A DNA stretch of 64,000 nt, taken from the NCBI RefSeq assembly GCF_013179805.1, contig NZ_SRRZ01000019.1, positions 1 to 64,000 on the forward strand. The letters are read 5' to 3'. The DNA is from Microcoleus asticus IPMA8 (lineage in GTDB: Bacteria > Cyanobacteriota > Cyanobacteriia > Cyanobacteriales > Microcoleaceae). Of the stretch, positions 1 through 8,570 are shown one piece after another. Both the position numbers and the translations under genes were made by a program. The notes beneath the pieces were generated by a model. The model worked only from the letters and a program-made list of their open reading frames with translations, made no database searches and was not told the DNA's origin. The first letter of the stretch is position 1. Every line of letters starts with the position of its first letter.

Positions 1-39
1 CTCATCCGATAGTTGTTTTAGGTCAGGGAGTTTTTTCAT
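1..39 (-). CDS. Possible N-terminus of an IS66-type transposase (cut by window edge)
   Basis: An ATG at 39-37 opens a minus-strand reading frame that is open to the window edge. Its 13 visible residues are MKKLPDLKQLSDE. Cyanobacterial IS66-type transposases often begin with a similar leucine/proline/aspartate-rich leader, which is the only reason for the call. AAAGG lies just before the ATG. Thirteen residues are too few for a firm family assignment. If right, the bases from 40 onward include one end of the insertion sequence. Confidence 0.3.
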   Translation of the reverse strand, partial: MKKLPDLKQLSDE

Positions 40-613
40 TCCTTTATCTAATGTCTATCTCGTTCTCTTGTCAAGGGGGTTGAGCAATTACAAATAATCG
101 AATAAAAACACATTATTTTTAAGGGAAATAACTTAAATTAAGCAATAAGTTAAATGAAGCTTTAAAATACATAAAATAGATTGTACGCGAGTATCTGTAG
201 CGAAATGGTAATGCCGTGTCAGGTGTTGGTATCAGCGACTTTAAATAATTCGTATCTGATTAATGATTAGACTTTTTGCATAAATCTTGAGATAGGGAAA
301 TCGTAGATGCAACGCAAATGCAACGCAAATGCCTTTCAAAATAGGAGAACAATGCCTGCAAAAGATATATTGAAGCAAGACTTTTTAAAAGCGGTATAAA
401 AACCGGGCATTCGATCTCCGTAATTCGATCGGCTATTCATCCCACACTTACATTAATGTAATACCATTAAAAAAAGAATTAAGTGTAGCCAAGCTCGTAA
501 CTTATACAGAATCAGTCATTCCCAATCTAAAATCTAAAATTGTATGAGTGTCAGGCTACCGGCCAACAAAGCTAAAATAAAACAAAGACCAAACCTGAAA
601 GGCTATTATTATT
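40..613. other. Gene-free AT-rich stretch upstream of pmbA
   Basis: No convincing gene is seen in about 570 bases. At about 306-331 the 11-mer GCAACGCAAAT occurs twice in direct succession. At 524-550 there is a short heptad array (AAAATCT, two units) ending AAAATTG-T-ATGAGTG. The ATG at 544 opens a 25-codon frame whose stop overlaps the pmbA start; I do not call it a gene. The left part may be the end of the possible insertion sequence, but no terminal inverted repeat could be defined. Confidence 0.5.
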
Positions 614-1918
614 GTGAGTGATTCTACCCTAGAGCAGATTTTGAAATTGGCAAGTCAGCGAGCTTCGGCCGCTGAGGTATACTACCTGTCGAGTCAAGAC
701 ACGCCGATCGAATTTGAAAACAATCGCCTCAAATCCCTACAAACCAAAGCACTGCAAGGCGTAGCACTCCGGCTGATTCACTCTGGCAAAATCGGTTTTG
801 CCAGTTCCACAGATTTAACGCGGATAGACGATTTAGTAGATGCAGCGATTCAAACAGCCGAAATCGGCGACCCCGCAGAATTTGAACTAGCCTCCAACTT
901 CCAGCTAAAAGGCCCGGAAACCACCTACACTCCGCCCACAACTCAAGAATTAGTCGAAAACGGCAAAAACCTGATCGAGCAAGTTCACGCCTACAATCCC
1001 GATATTATGGTAGATGTGGGCTTTCACGTCCGCAGCGGCATCGTCAAAATTGCCACCACGCAAGACGTGTATGCCGAAAGAAGCAGCCAAATAGTCAGCG
1101 GCTCGATCGCGGGAAATTTGGTACAGGGAGAAGACTTTATGCAAGCATACAGTTACGACGTAGCGCGCGATCGGCCCCTGGACACCAACAGCATCCTCCA
1201 ATCACTCCTCGAAAAATACCGCCTCGCTGAACATTCAGCCACCATCACCAGCGGTTCCTACCCAGTATTATTTACCCCCAGAGCCGCCGCTAGCACCCTC
1301 GGCAGCTTGTTTGATACCATCCTTTCAGGTCAAACAGTAGTTCAAAAAGCCTCTCCCCTAGCCGACAAAATCGGCGAAACCTTATTTGACGAACGCTTTA
1401 CCTTTTTTGAAGACCCCACTTTAGGCCCTTCTGCTTGCCCCTTTGACGACGAAGGTACGCCCACCACCCGCAAAGTCTTGATAGACAAAGGTACTGTCAC
1501 CGGATTTTATTGGGATCGCAGGTGGGCCGCTCGCGCCGGTGTACAATCAACCGGCAACGGTTTTCGTGGCGGATTGTCTCGCCCAGGCCCTGATTTGACT
1601 AACTTTTGCATTTCCCCAGGAAATACCGCCACTCAAGACTTGATTGCTAGCATGGACGAAGGTCTAATAGTAGAGCAAGTTTTAGGTGCCGGTCAGTCCA
1701 ATCAGTTAGCTGGCGAATTTTCTGTCAATTTGGACTTAGGCTATAAAGTAGAAAAAGGCAAAATAGTCGGCCGCGTCAAGAATACAATGGTGGCAGGCAG
1801 CATTTTTGAAGCCTTTAAAAATTTGGCAGATTTGAGCAGCGAAGCCGAATGGGTAGGCGGTGCGGCATATTTGCCGAGTATGCTGTTTCAACAGTTGGGT
1901 GTAGCTTCCAGGCAATAA
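614..1918 (+). CDS. pmbA: TldD/PmbA family protein, PmbA (TldE) type
   Basis: A 434-residue protein of the TldD/PmbA family, whose two subunits form a heterodimeric metalloprotease acting on small peptides. The length fits PmbA/TldE (about 440-450 residues). No HExxxH zinc motif is present; that motif belongs to the TldD partner, so this is the non-catalytic PmbA-type subunit. Family-like segments include the N-terminal self-assembly region (residues 1-130) and a C-terminal glycine-rich part (SRPGPDLTNFCISPG, then NTMVAGSIFEAFKNL). Translation starts at GTG 614 with no strong Shine-Dalgarno sequence. A tldD partner, often adjacent in other cyanobacteria, is not in the window; it may lie to the left. 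Confidence 0.88.
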   Translation: MSDSTLEQILKLASQRASAAEVYYLSSQDTPIEFENNRLKSLQTKALQGVALRLIHSGKIGFASSTDLTRIDDLVDAAIQTAEIGDPAEFELASNFQLKGPETTYTPPTTQELVENGKNLIEQVHAYNPDIMVDVGFHVRSGIVKIATTQDVYAERSSQIVSGSIAGNLVQGEDFMQAYSYDVARDRPLDTNSILQSLLEKYRLAEHSATITSGSYPVLFTPRAAASTLGSLFDTILSGQTVVQKASPLADKIGETLFDERFTFFEDPTLGPSACPFDDEGTPTTRKVLIDKGTVTGFYWDRRWAARAGVQSTGNGFRGGLSRPGPDLTNFCISPGNTATQDLIASMDEGLIVEQVLGAGQSNQLAGEFSVNLDLGYKVEKGKIVGRVKNTMVAGSIFEAFKNLADLSSEAEWVGGAAYLPSMLFQQLGVASRQ

Positions 1919-2158
1919 GTTCAGTGCGGTTAATTCCAGGTAAGGCCGACACTGCTGCCAGCAAAATGTTAGCACTCACGTCAAAAAAACCTGCTTCTGC
2001 CACAAATCCTCTGTGAAATCGCCTTTTGGCAGCCCAGAAACCTGGTTTTTGGTAAGCAGTTCCTAAGTCCAGACGTGCAAAACAAACATAGAAACAGTGT
2101 CGGCCATTCAGCGCTTTGCTAATTCATGCAAATAGGGAAAAACAGGGAAAAAGGTACA

Positions 2159-2983
2159 ATGAAAGAGCAAAATGTCAAGGATGGAACTCGGAAGAAGAAA
2201 AAGCACTTTTTCTTTCTTTTACCTTTGGTTTTTTGCCTTTTAACTCTAGTGACTGGATGCGTTCAGTACGATGTCGGGGTTAACTTTGAGAGTCAAACTC
2301 GCGGCGAAATCGTGCAGCACATTAAACTGGGGGAAAGGTTGACGAGCTTCAGCAGCCAAACTGTTGCAGAATGGTTGAAAAGCGTAGAACGCCGGGTGAG
2401 GTTGCTGGACGGAAAAACTAAACGGCTTTCCGATACAGAAGTTCTAGTGACGATTCCTTTCAATAATGGAGCCGAGTTGCAAGACAAGTTCAACCAATTT
2501 TACAATCCGATCGCACCAACCACAAAATCTCGGGTCGCAAGTCCGCTAGAAACCGATTTGCCGAAGTTTGAATCTCACCTGAGTGTCAAGCAGAATAATT
2601 TGTTATTGGTGCTGCGAAATCGGTTGAGTTTGGAATTGGATTTGCGCTCTCTTTCTCTGATTTCCTCTAACGGCAGTCTGCTGCTGAGTCCGGGGGGACT
2701 TTTGGAGCTAGATTTTAGCTTGAACACGCCTTGGGGTGCCAAAAGTATTGAAACTGTCGCCGGTGCGCTGGTTCCCGAAAGCTATCAGCAGGGAAAACAG
2801 TTAGTTTGGAAGCTCAAACCCGGGGAAGTTAACTATTTGGAGGCCATATTCTGGATTCCCAGTCCCGTGGGAATTGGGGCGCTGATTATTGCCTTATTTG
2901 TGGCGGCGGGCATTGCTTTGAAATATCAAATATTGCCAGCACTGGGAATCGGCAAGAAACCGCAAAAAATCGGTCAAACCTAA
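2159..2983 (+). CDS. DUF3153-type lipoprotein with C-terminal membrane anchor
   Basis: A 274-residue protein counted from ATG 2159; an in-frame start at 2126 would add 11 residues. The N-terminus has lysines, a hydrophobic stretch (about residues 15-32) and a lipobox-like LLTLVTGC, suggesting an exported lipoprotein. The mature part is beta-rich, and a hydrophobic helix near the C-terminus (GIGALIIALFVAAGIAL) is followed by basic residues. This arrangement matches the cyanobacterial DUF3153 family, whose function is unknown. The start at 2159 gives the more compact signal peptide. It is transcribed alone, and an inverted repeat begins 18 bases after the stop. Confidence 0.75.
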   Translation: MKEQNVKDGTRKKKKHFFFLLPLVFCLLTLVTGCVQYDVGVNFESQTRGEIVQHIKLGERLTSFSSQTVAEWLKSVERRVRLLDGKTKRLSDTEVLVTIPFNNGAELQDKFNQFYNPIAPTTKSRVASPLETDLPKFESHLSVKQNNLLLVLRNRLSLELDLRSLSLISSNGSLLLSPGGLLELDFSLNTPWGAKSIETVAGALVPESYQQGKQLVWKLKPGEVNYLEAIFWIPSPVGIGALIIALFVAAGIALKYQILPALGIGKKPQKIGQT

Positions 2984-3000
2984 AGAGAATATGTCCTGCC

Positions 3001-3056
3001 GGGGCGGGTTAACCAATCTCTTCAATCAACTCTCCGAGCTACAATAAACCCGCCCC
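3001..3056. repeat. Dispersed inverted repeat, GGGGCGGGTT...AACCCGCCCC
   Basis: Perfect 10-base arms (3001-3010 and 3047-3056) enclose a 36-base loop beginning AACCAATCTC. A second member lies at 4482-4537 with a related loop start (TACCAGTCTC). Both copies sit within 30 bases downstream of a stop codon, so they might act as terminators or mRNA 3'-end stabilisers. The long loop and lack of a U-tract make a classical terminator doubtful. Confidence 0.7.
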
Positions 3057-3183
3057 TCCCTGAATATTATGTTTAATTGAAAAGATTTGATATTATCAAA
3101 AAAACTGGGAACATCTGCCAAAAAACAGTTGACAAATGCCCAATAATTTGCTTAACCTGAATTGAGAATTAGGGACAGAGAAA

Positions 3184-3573
3184 ATGCGATCGCTAAATTT
3201 CTTCTTTATCTTTCTGATTTGCTTGGCTCTAGTATTGTTCAGCATCGAAAATACACAGCCCGTCGCGATTCAAGTTATCAAAGGCGTCGAAGTTAAAGGT
3301 CCGCTGTGCCTAGAACTAATTATGGCGGCAGGATTAGGGGCAATACTAGCGTGGCTGTTCAGTCTGTGGTCGAGAATGCAGCGAACCCTCGCCTCGCGCC
3401 AACAACTCCGCCAAGTTCGCGAAAAAGAGCAGCGGATTCAGGAATTAGAAGAAAATCTTGAACGCTATAAAGCCGAAGTAGAAGGCAAACAACCTTTGTT
3501 AGAAAGTGCAGAACCGATAAGTTTAGAAATAGCAGCCATTGAGGGCACAACTGCTGAAATAACCGCCAATTAA
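3184..3573 (+). CDS. LapA domain (DUF1049) membrane protein
   Basis: A 129-residue protein with two predicted transmembrane helices (about residues 4-22 and 42-62) and a basic/acidic coiled-coil tail (about residues 70-115, REKEQRIQELEENLERYKAE). This is the architecture of the LapA/DUF1049 family of small inner-membrane proteins linked to envelope and lipopolysaccharide assembly in proteobacteria; the cyanobacterial role is not established. The start ATG is at 3184, preceded by GGGACAGAG. It is followed by scpA 65 bases on, with a heptad repeat array between. Confidence 0.75.
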   Translation: MRSLNFFFIFLICLALVLFSIENTQPVAIQVIKGVEVKGPLCLELIMAAGLGAILAWLFSLWSRMQRTLASRQQLRQVREKEQRIQELEENLERYKAEVEGKQPLLESAEPISLEIAAIEGTTAEITAN

Positions 3574-3602
3574 CTTGATATGCTCTCTGGTTTCTCACAG
3601 GC

Positions 3603-3637
3603 AAAATCTAAAATCTAAAATCTAAAATCTAAAATCG
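3603..3637 (+). repeat. Heptanucleotide array (AAAATCT)4-AAAATCG abutting scpA
   Basis: Four exact AAAATCT units (3603-3630) are followed by AAAATCG (3631-3637), one base (A), then the scpA start codon at 3639. No Shine-Dalgarno sequence exists between array and ATG, so the repeat itself forms the translation leader. It belongs to the STRR type of short tandem repeats known from filamentous cyanobacteria. Confidence 0.9.
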
Positions 3638-3638
3638 A

Positions 3639-4454
3639 ATGGCCGTTTCCCGAGACCAAGATGGCTTAGAAACGATTTCCGAGGGGATCGCAATTTTAAT
3701 TGACCTCGCCGAACGGGGAGAAATCGATCCTTGGGACGTTAAGGTCATTGAAGTGTTCGATCGATGTTTGAGCAAGCTTACGAATGCCTGCGATGCCGAT
3801 CAGACTACGGATTTCTCTGATTTGTCCCACTCCGGCCAAGCATTTTTGTACGCTTCAATGCTGGTGTTGCTCAAAGCAGAAAGTATCGTCCTCTCAGAAT
3901 CCCCCGCGGATTCCGACTCGGCCGACGAGGCGACACTCGAAGACGCAGAGCACTCAGGAGGGCGACACTTGCCCCAGCATTTGGAACGGCAATTGCGCCG
4001 TCGCGGTGTAGCTCAACTACCGCAAAAACGCCCGGTGACCCTCCCAGAACTGATCGAGCAGTTGCAGCTAATGAAAGCAGCAATGGAGCAGACAGTTACC
4101 CCCCGGCGGCGCCCTACCTCAAAAATGCGATCGCAAGCAGCCCAGGCTATCTTTGAGCTAGCTCACCAAGAAAATTTGGTGGAAACTGCTAGTGAACTCG
4201 ATCGCTTTCTGGCAGAACGGGGCTCGGAAATTGACGAGGGTTGGCTCGACTTGGAACAACTGCTGGAACTTTGGCATCATAAGGATTTGCACTCCTCTGT
4301 TGACCCAGAAGTCCCGGTATCGACTGGGGAATTTCACTTGCCAAATCATGACCGCGTGGGTATTTTTTGGGCGTTGTTGCTGCTGTCGGCTCAGTCTAAA
4401 GTAGAGTTGCTTCAAGAGGAGTTTTACCAAGACCTCAAAATCCGCGCGCTTTGA
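3639..4454 (+). CDS. scpA: Segregation and condensation protein A
   Basis: A 271-residue kleisin-type subunit of the SMC-ScpAB chromosome condensin complex. The N-terminal family signature is present (IAILIDLAERGEIDPWDVKV), and a C-terminal winged-helix-like segment ends FYQDLKIRAL. Length fits ScpA (about 250-270). Its partner smc lies 13 kb downstream on the same strand; scpB was not found here. The middle (about residues 85-130) is acidic and then arginine-rich, likely linker. The start is fixed by homology to the N-terminal signature, yet the codon is preceded directly by a heptad array rather than a ribosome-binding site. Confidence 0.88.
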   Translation: MAVSRDQDGLETISEGIAILIDLAERGEIDPWDVKVIEVFDRCLSKLTNACDADQTTDFSDLSHSGQAFLYASMLVLLKAESIVLSESPADSDSADEATLEDAEHSGGRHLPQHLERQLRRRGVAQLPQKRPVTLPELIEQLQLMKAAMEQTVTPRRRPTSKMRSQAAQAIFELAHQENLVETASELDRFLAERGSEIDEGWLDLEQLLELWHHKDLHSSVDPEVPVSTGEFHLPNHDRVGIFWALLLLSAQSKVELLQEEFYQDLKIRAL

Positions 4455-4481
4455 GCTTGGAGGAGCATCAGATCGGGTTTT

Positions 4482-4537
4482 GGGGCGGGTTTACCAGTCT
4501 CTCGAACTCTTGACAGCTATCCAGGCGAACCCGCTCC
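4482..4537. repeat. Second copy of the GGGGCGGGTT...AACCCGC(T/C)CC inverted repeat
   Basis: Arms at 4482-4491 and 4528-4537 differ from perfect pairing by one base (AACCCGCTCC). It begins 27 bases after the scpA stop. It has the same spacing and loop start as the element at 3001-3056, so the two are copies of one dispersed repeat. Confidence 0.65.
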
Positions 4538-4747
4538 TAGAGCAATTGTACGTGCATTCACCCGGACTTGATATTATTTCTGATTTCTGGTTCGTTAAAT
4601 CTAGGTAGATTAGCAATAAATGATTGATAGCCTGGTACGATGTCGCCTATAAACAGGTCAGGATTTTGCTGCGATCGATTCGAGCGCAATCGCTAGCATC
4701 TAATTGTTGAGTTTATATCAATTAACAGAGGGTTGAGGAAGTTAAGA

Positions 4748-5914
4748 ATGAAAGCGATGATTCTGGCGGCCGGTAAAGGCACTCGCGTCCGTCCCATTAC
4801 TCAGACAATACCCAAACCGATGATTCCCATCCTGCAAAAGCCAGTGATGGAGTTTTTGGTTGAATTACTCCGCCAGCACGGATTTGACCAGATTATGGTC
4901 AATGTTTCCCATTTGGCAGACGTGATTGAAAACTACTTCCGTGACGGTCAAAAGTTTGGGGTACAAATTGGCTATTCTTTTGAAGGGCGAATTGAGGAGG
5001 GAGAAATGATTGGAGAGGCTCTCGGTTCGGCTGGCGGCATGAAACGAATTCAGGACTTCTCGCCGTTTTTTGACGATACTTTTGTGGTGCTCTGCGGCGA
5101 CGCTTTGATTGACTTGGACTTGACTGCTGCTGTGAAGTGGCACCGGGAAAAAGGGGCGATCGCTACTATTGTTATGAAATCGGTTCCCCGCGAGGAGGTT
5201 CCCAGTTACGGAGTGGTAGTAACAGACGATTCTGGCAAAATTAAAGCTTTCCAAGAAAAACCTTCTGTAGAGGAAGCTCTGAGTACCGACATTAACACTG
5301 GTATTTATATTTTTGAACCGGAAATATTCAATTACATCCCTTCGGGTAAGGAATACGATATCGGTTCGCAGTTATTCCCCGCGCTAGTAGCAGCAGGCGC
5401 GCCTTTTTACGGGATTAGCATGGACTTTGAGTGGGTGGATATCGGCAAAGTTCCTGACTATTGGCGGGCAATTCAGAGCGTCCTGCTCGGACAAGTTAAA
5501 AATGTTTCGATTCCGGGAATTGAAGTGCGCCCCGGCATTTACGCTGGTTTGAATGTAGCTGTCAACTGGGATAAGGTTGATATTACTGGGCCTGTGTACA
5601 TTGGGGGGATGACAATCATTGAGGATGGAGCAAAAATTGTCGGCCCGACAATGATCGGCCCAAATTGTTGGCTTTGCAGTGGCGCCACTGTGGAAAACAG
5701 CGTGATTTTTGAGTATTCCCGTTTGGGTCCGGAGGTGCGGTTGGTTGATAAACTGGTGTTCGGGCGCTACTGCGTTGATAAAACTGGGGCTGCGATCGAT
5801 TTGCAAGCGGCTGCTCTCGATTGGCTGATTACTGACGCTCGCCAAGTTTTACCCACTCAACACGGAGAAGAGCGGCGGGCGATCGCAGAAATTCTCGGTA
5901 GTCATCCTGAATAA
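4748..5914 (+). CDS. Sugar-phosphate nucleotidyltransferase (NDP-sugar pyrophosphorylase)
   Basis: A 388-residue enzyme expected to join a sugar 1-phosphate to an NTP to make an activated NDP-sugar for cell-wall or glycan synthesis. The nucleotide-binding signature AGKGTRVRPIT is at residues 8-18. KPMIPILQKPVMEF follows, GDALIDLDL supplies a metal-binding aspartate, and FEWVDIGKVPDYWRA closes the catalytic domain. From about residue 255 a left-handed beta-helix-like tail follows (repeated hexapeptides such as IIEDGAKIVGPTMIGPN). It resembles cyanobacterial proteins annotated mannose-1-phosphate guanylyltransferase, but the substrate cannot be read from sequence. ATG 4748 is preferred over TTG 4733 because GAGGAAG precedes it. 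Confidence 0.82.
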   Translation: MKAMILAAGKGTRVRPITQTIPKPMIPILQKPVMEFLVELLRQHGFDQIMVNVSHLADVIENYFRDGQKFGVQIGYSFEGRIEEGEMIGEALGSAGGMKRIQDFSPFFDDTFVVLCGDALIDLDLTAAVKWHREKGAIATIVMKSVPREEVPSYGVVVTDDSGKIKAFQEKPSVEEALSTDINTGIYIFEPEIFNYIPSGKEYDIGSQLFPALVAAGAPFYGISMDFEWVDIGKVPDYWRAIQSVLLGQVKNVSIPGIEVRPGIYAGLNVAVNWDKVDITGPVYIGGMTIIEDGAKIVGPTMIGPNCWLCSGATVENSVIFEYSRLGPEVRLVDKLVFGRYCVDKTGAAIDLQAAALDWLITDARQVLPTQHGEERRAIAEILGSHPE

Positions 5915-5972
5915 TTGGTAATTGGTAATTGCTAATTGGTAATTGCTCAAGGTAAGGTGCGCACTGCGCACC
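5912..5972. repeat. Short TAATTGG(T/C) direct repeats and a GC-rich palindrome
   Basis: Immediately after the stop codon, variants of TAATTGGTAATTGC are repeated to about 5946. At 5956-5972 a palindrome with 8-base perfect arms (GGTGCGCA, one-base loop, TGCGCACC) is followed by CTACTTTT. Its GCACTGC core and CCCTAC edge match the palindrome at 36610-36638, which lies inside a gene, so these appear to be one repeat family. It may serve as a terminator here. Confidence 0.6.
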
Positions 5973-6035
5973 CTACTTTTACAGTTATTATCTCAGCTTT
6001 CAATTCTGGCAAGGTGCTTAGGTTGACCCTACATT

Positions 6036-8045
6036 TTAAGACTGAAGATAAGTATATTGGCTGAGACTCCGCTCGTAATTTTGCAGCAAAAGTTGGGCCT
6101 CGGAAAGAGTAATTTTATTTTGCTGCAAAGCTGCTTCTGTCTGACGGCGGATGCTTTCAACCAAACTTTCTGAATCGTACTGTACGTAGCTGAGAACTTC
6201 TTTCATAGTGTCTCCTTTCACAACGTGTTCGATATGATAGCCAGAAGGTGTTAGCTGAATGTGAACTGCATTAGCATCTCCGAATAAGTTGTGAAGGTTG
6301 CCCATAATTTCTTGATAAGCACCTCCTAAAAATAGTGCCAAATAGTAAGGTTCTCCAGGTTTGAGAGTATGCAGTTCCAAAACCGACTTCACATCTCGTA
6401 AATCAATAAATTGGTCGATCTTGCCGTCGCTGTCGCAGGTGAGATCGGCTAAAATACCGCGTTGAGTTGGTTCTTCGTCGAGTCGGTTAATTGGCATAAT
6501 TGGGAACAATTGGTTAATTGCCCAACTGTCTGGTACGGACTGGAAAACAGATAAGTTGATGTAATAAATGGACGCCATCACCTTTTCTAAGTCTTCCAAA
6601 TCGTCCGATACATATTCTTTTTGCCGCGCGATCGCCTGTATTTTATCGCAGCAAGCCCAGTACAACTGTTCGGTTTTCGCCCGTTCCGCAATTCCCAAAT
6701 AGCCTAAGTTAAATAAACTGACTGCTTCTTCCTTGAATTGGATAGCATCGTGATAAACTTCTTGGTAATTCTCGGGACTGATAGATTGGTAAATTTCGTA
6801 AAGATTGCGCGGAATTTGGTGCGCGTTTTCATCTACTGGTTCTGGTACTTCTCTGGGGACATCGCTAGTACCGAGTACGTCAAAAACTAACACTGATTGG
6901 TGAGAAGCGATCGCCCGCCCGCTTTCGCTAATGATAATTGGAACCGGAATTTTGCGCTCGTCGCAGGCATCTTTCACTCCCGCTACTACGTCGTTAGCGT
7001 AGTTTTGCATATTGTAGTTTTTGGAAGCGTGGAAGTTTGTTTTAGATCCGTCGTAGTCAACGCCTAGTCCGCCGCCTACGTCCAAGTAGTTCATATTAGC
7101 TCCCAATTTAGCCAATTCTACATAAATGTGGCTGGCTTCTCGAATGGCGTCTTTGATGACGCTAATTGAGGAAATTTGAGAGCCGATGTGGAAGTGCAGT
7201 AACTGCAAACAGTGGAGCATTCCAGCTTTTTCTAGTTCGGCGACTGCACGGATAATTTCAGGAATTGTCAAGCCAAATTTTGCCCGATCGCCCGTGGAAC
7301 CTCCCCAGCGGCCAACGCCTTTGGTAGTGAGTTTTGCTCGCACTCCCAAAATCGGTTTAATTCCTAATGCTTTGCTCGCGGCGATTGCGAGTTCTACTTC
7401 CTCTATTTGCTCCAGCACAATTACGGAAGTTTGCCCTAGCCGCTGCGCCAAAATAGCAGTTTCGATGTATTCGCGGTCTTTGTAACCGTTACAAATTAAT
7501 AAAGCGCCTGGGTTTTTCAAGGTCGCCAAAGCTATCATTAATTCCGGTTTCGAGCCGGCTTCCAGTCCGAAGTGATGGGGTTTACCAAAACGCACCAAAT
7601 CTTCAATTAATTGTCGGTGCTGGTTGCATTTGACTGGAAAGACACCTCGATAGACATTTTTGTAATTGTAGCGAGCGATCGCTCTGGCAAAACACGAATT
7701 TAAGCGCTCGATCCGGTCTTCCAAAATATCAGAAAATCGAATCAGCAGGGGCAAAGCCAAATTTCGCTGTTTCAGGGATTCTACCAGTTCGCACAAGTCG
7801 AGGGAACCGCCGCGATCGCCCTTGGGAGACACTGTAACGTGACCGGCTGCATTGATCGAAAAATACGGTTCGCCCCAACCTTGAATGCGGTAGAGTTTCT
7901 CACTATCTTCTATTGTCCAAGATTTTTGTGGCAGTTGAGCCGCCGTTACTAAAGCACTGTCTGGTGCCGCCAAACTCGTGACTGTTGGCGAGTGAGTCGA
8001 TAGCGGATCGAGATCGGAGAAAGCAGCGGTGGCTGGGGAACTCAT
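6036..8045 (-). CDS. speA: Biosynthetic arginine decarboxylase
   Basis: A 669-residue PLP enzyme converting arginine to agmatine, the first step of putrescine/spermidine synthesis from arginine. The length matches the SpeA family (about 650-680). The PLP-binding segment GVFPVKCNQ with its lysine lies near residue 137, and EAGSKPELMIAL follows. Later family landmarks are HFHIGSQIS, YLDVGGGLGVDYDGS and SESGRAIASHQS, all typical of fold-III decarboxylases. Upstream on the minus strand is a 700-base gene-free region with several strong hairpins and a heptad array, so the mRNA could carry a long structured leader. Another polyamine-type gene (12598-13521) is in the window but not adjacent. Confidence 0.95.
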   Translation of the reverse strand: MSSPATAAFSDLDPLSTHSPTVTSLAAPDSALVTAAQLPQKSWTIEDSEKLYRIQGWGEPYFSINAAGHVTVSPKGDRGGSLDLCELVESLKQRNLALPLLIRFSDILEDRIERLNSCFARAIARYNYKNVYRGVFPVKCNQHRQLIEDLVRFGKPHHFGLEAGSKPELMIALATLKNPGALLICNGYKDREYIETAILAQRLGQTSVIVLEQIEEVELAIAASKALGIKPILGVRAKLTTKGVGRWGGSTGDRAKFGLTIPEIIRAVAELEKAGMLHCLQLLHFHIGSQISSISVIKDAIREASHIYVELAKLGANMNYLDVGGGLGVDYDGSKTNFHASKNYNMQNYANDVVAGVKDACDERKIPVPIIISESGRAIASHQSVLVFDVLGTSDVPREVPEPVDENAHQIPRNLYEIYQSISPENYQEVYHDAIQFKEEAVSLFNLGYLGIAERAKTEQLYWACCDKIQAIARQKEYVSDDLEDLEKVMASIYYINLSVFQSVPDSWAINQLFPIMPINRLDEEPTQRGILADLTCDSDGKIDQFIDLRDVKSVLELHTLKPGEPYYLALFLGGAYQEIMGNLHNLFGDANAVHIQLTPSGYHIEHVVKGDTMKEVLSYVQYDSESLVESIRRQTEAALQQNKITLSEAQLLLQNYERSLSQYTYLQS

Positions 8046-8102
8046 AAAAATACTCGGTAAGTGGGAAACTCACTGGCTTGAGCCAAGAGAGGAAAACGGC
8101 GC

Positions 8103-8200
8103 GGCGATTTCAATCGCCTTGAATCCCCTTGCGGGGTTGGAGAGGTATGATTGCCTCTCCAATACGGGGTATGGTTGCCCCGTCTCCCTTTCGGGGTAAT
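8103..8200. promoter_or_regulatory. Run of adjacent hairpins upstream of speA
   Basis: Consecutive inverted repeats lie within 100 bases: GGCGATT/AATCGCC (8103-8118), CCCC/GGGG (8125-8136), TTGGAGAGG/CCTCTCCAA (8137-8162) and ACGGGG/CCCCGT (8164-8183), then a CCC/GGG pair near 8188. The third and fourth have nearly identical 8-base loops, TATGATTG and TATGGTTG. They end about 58 bases before the speA start, so on the minus strand they could form a multi-hairpin 5' leader. Whether they regulate speA or are stacked repetitive elements cannot be told from this copy. Confidence 0.5.
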
Positions 8201-8343
8201 GTTCGCTTCGCCAAGGTTATAAAGGCTTGTCACGCTTACAGCACTGTCTCAGTGACTTTAAGACTGTTTAACTGTAAACAACAGAGCGGAAAACTAGCGT
8301 CGCATTCTCCGGTGTTATGACCTGAATAACGTAGTCAGCTAAG

Positions 8344-8444
8344 ACTTAGGCTGGTCAGCACAGCTTGCTTGATCTCTCTTACAAGCTCAGTGGCTTTAGC
8401 CCTGAGTTACTGACCTTATCGGAAACCTCTTTTAGGAGTGGTCA
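8344..8444. other. Long structured intergenic element (possible small RNA)
   Basis: Nested pairings can be drawn: ACTTAGGCT (8344-8352) with AGCCCTGAGT (8398-8407, one bulge), and inside it AGCTTG (8362-8367) with CAAGCT (8382-8387). A second stem-loop follows directly, TGACC (8411-8415) with GGTCA (8440-8444). No reading frame fits. It could be a small RNA or part of a long speA leader; strand and transcription are unknown, and I recognise no known RNA family. Confidence 0.3.
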
Positions 8445-8514
8445 AATAGATAGTTTATCGCATATATCGGGTTTCCTGATGCAGTTGAAAAATCACTTTG
8501 GCTACACGGGCCGG

Positions 8515-8570
8515 CGATTTTAGATTTTAGATTTTAGATTTTAGATTTTAGATTTTAGATTTTAGATTTT
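8515..8570. repeat. Heptad array, eight units
   Basis: CGATTTT (8515-8521) is followed by seven exact AGATTTT units; the other strand reads (AAAATCT)7 AAAATCG. Unlike most arrays in this window, the AAAATCG end is followed by CCGGCC rather than the NTGA junction. The opposite flank contains GAATTGACTCTACAGATG, which resembles the flanks of the arrays at 42.5 and 60.2 kb. The rest of 8571-8745 holds an AGAAACCCGG-type palindrome near 8680-8696 and no gene. Confidence 0.88.

Noticed and set aside
544..621. 25-codon ORF upstream of pmbA, overlapping its start
   Set aside because: It begins at a heptad-array junction ATG and has no family support; chance is likely, although it could be a leader peptide.
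3639..4454. scpB next to scpA
   Set aside because: No ScpB-like protein is encoded in the window.
8042..8233. 63-codon minus-strand ORF before speA
   Set aside because: It consists of hairpin repeat DNA and has a repeat-like composition.
8515..8570. Heptad arrays as CRISPR
   Set aside because: The units are seven bases with no spacers, so they are short tandem repeats.
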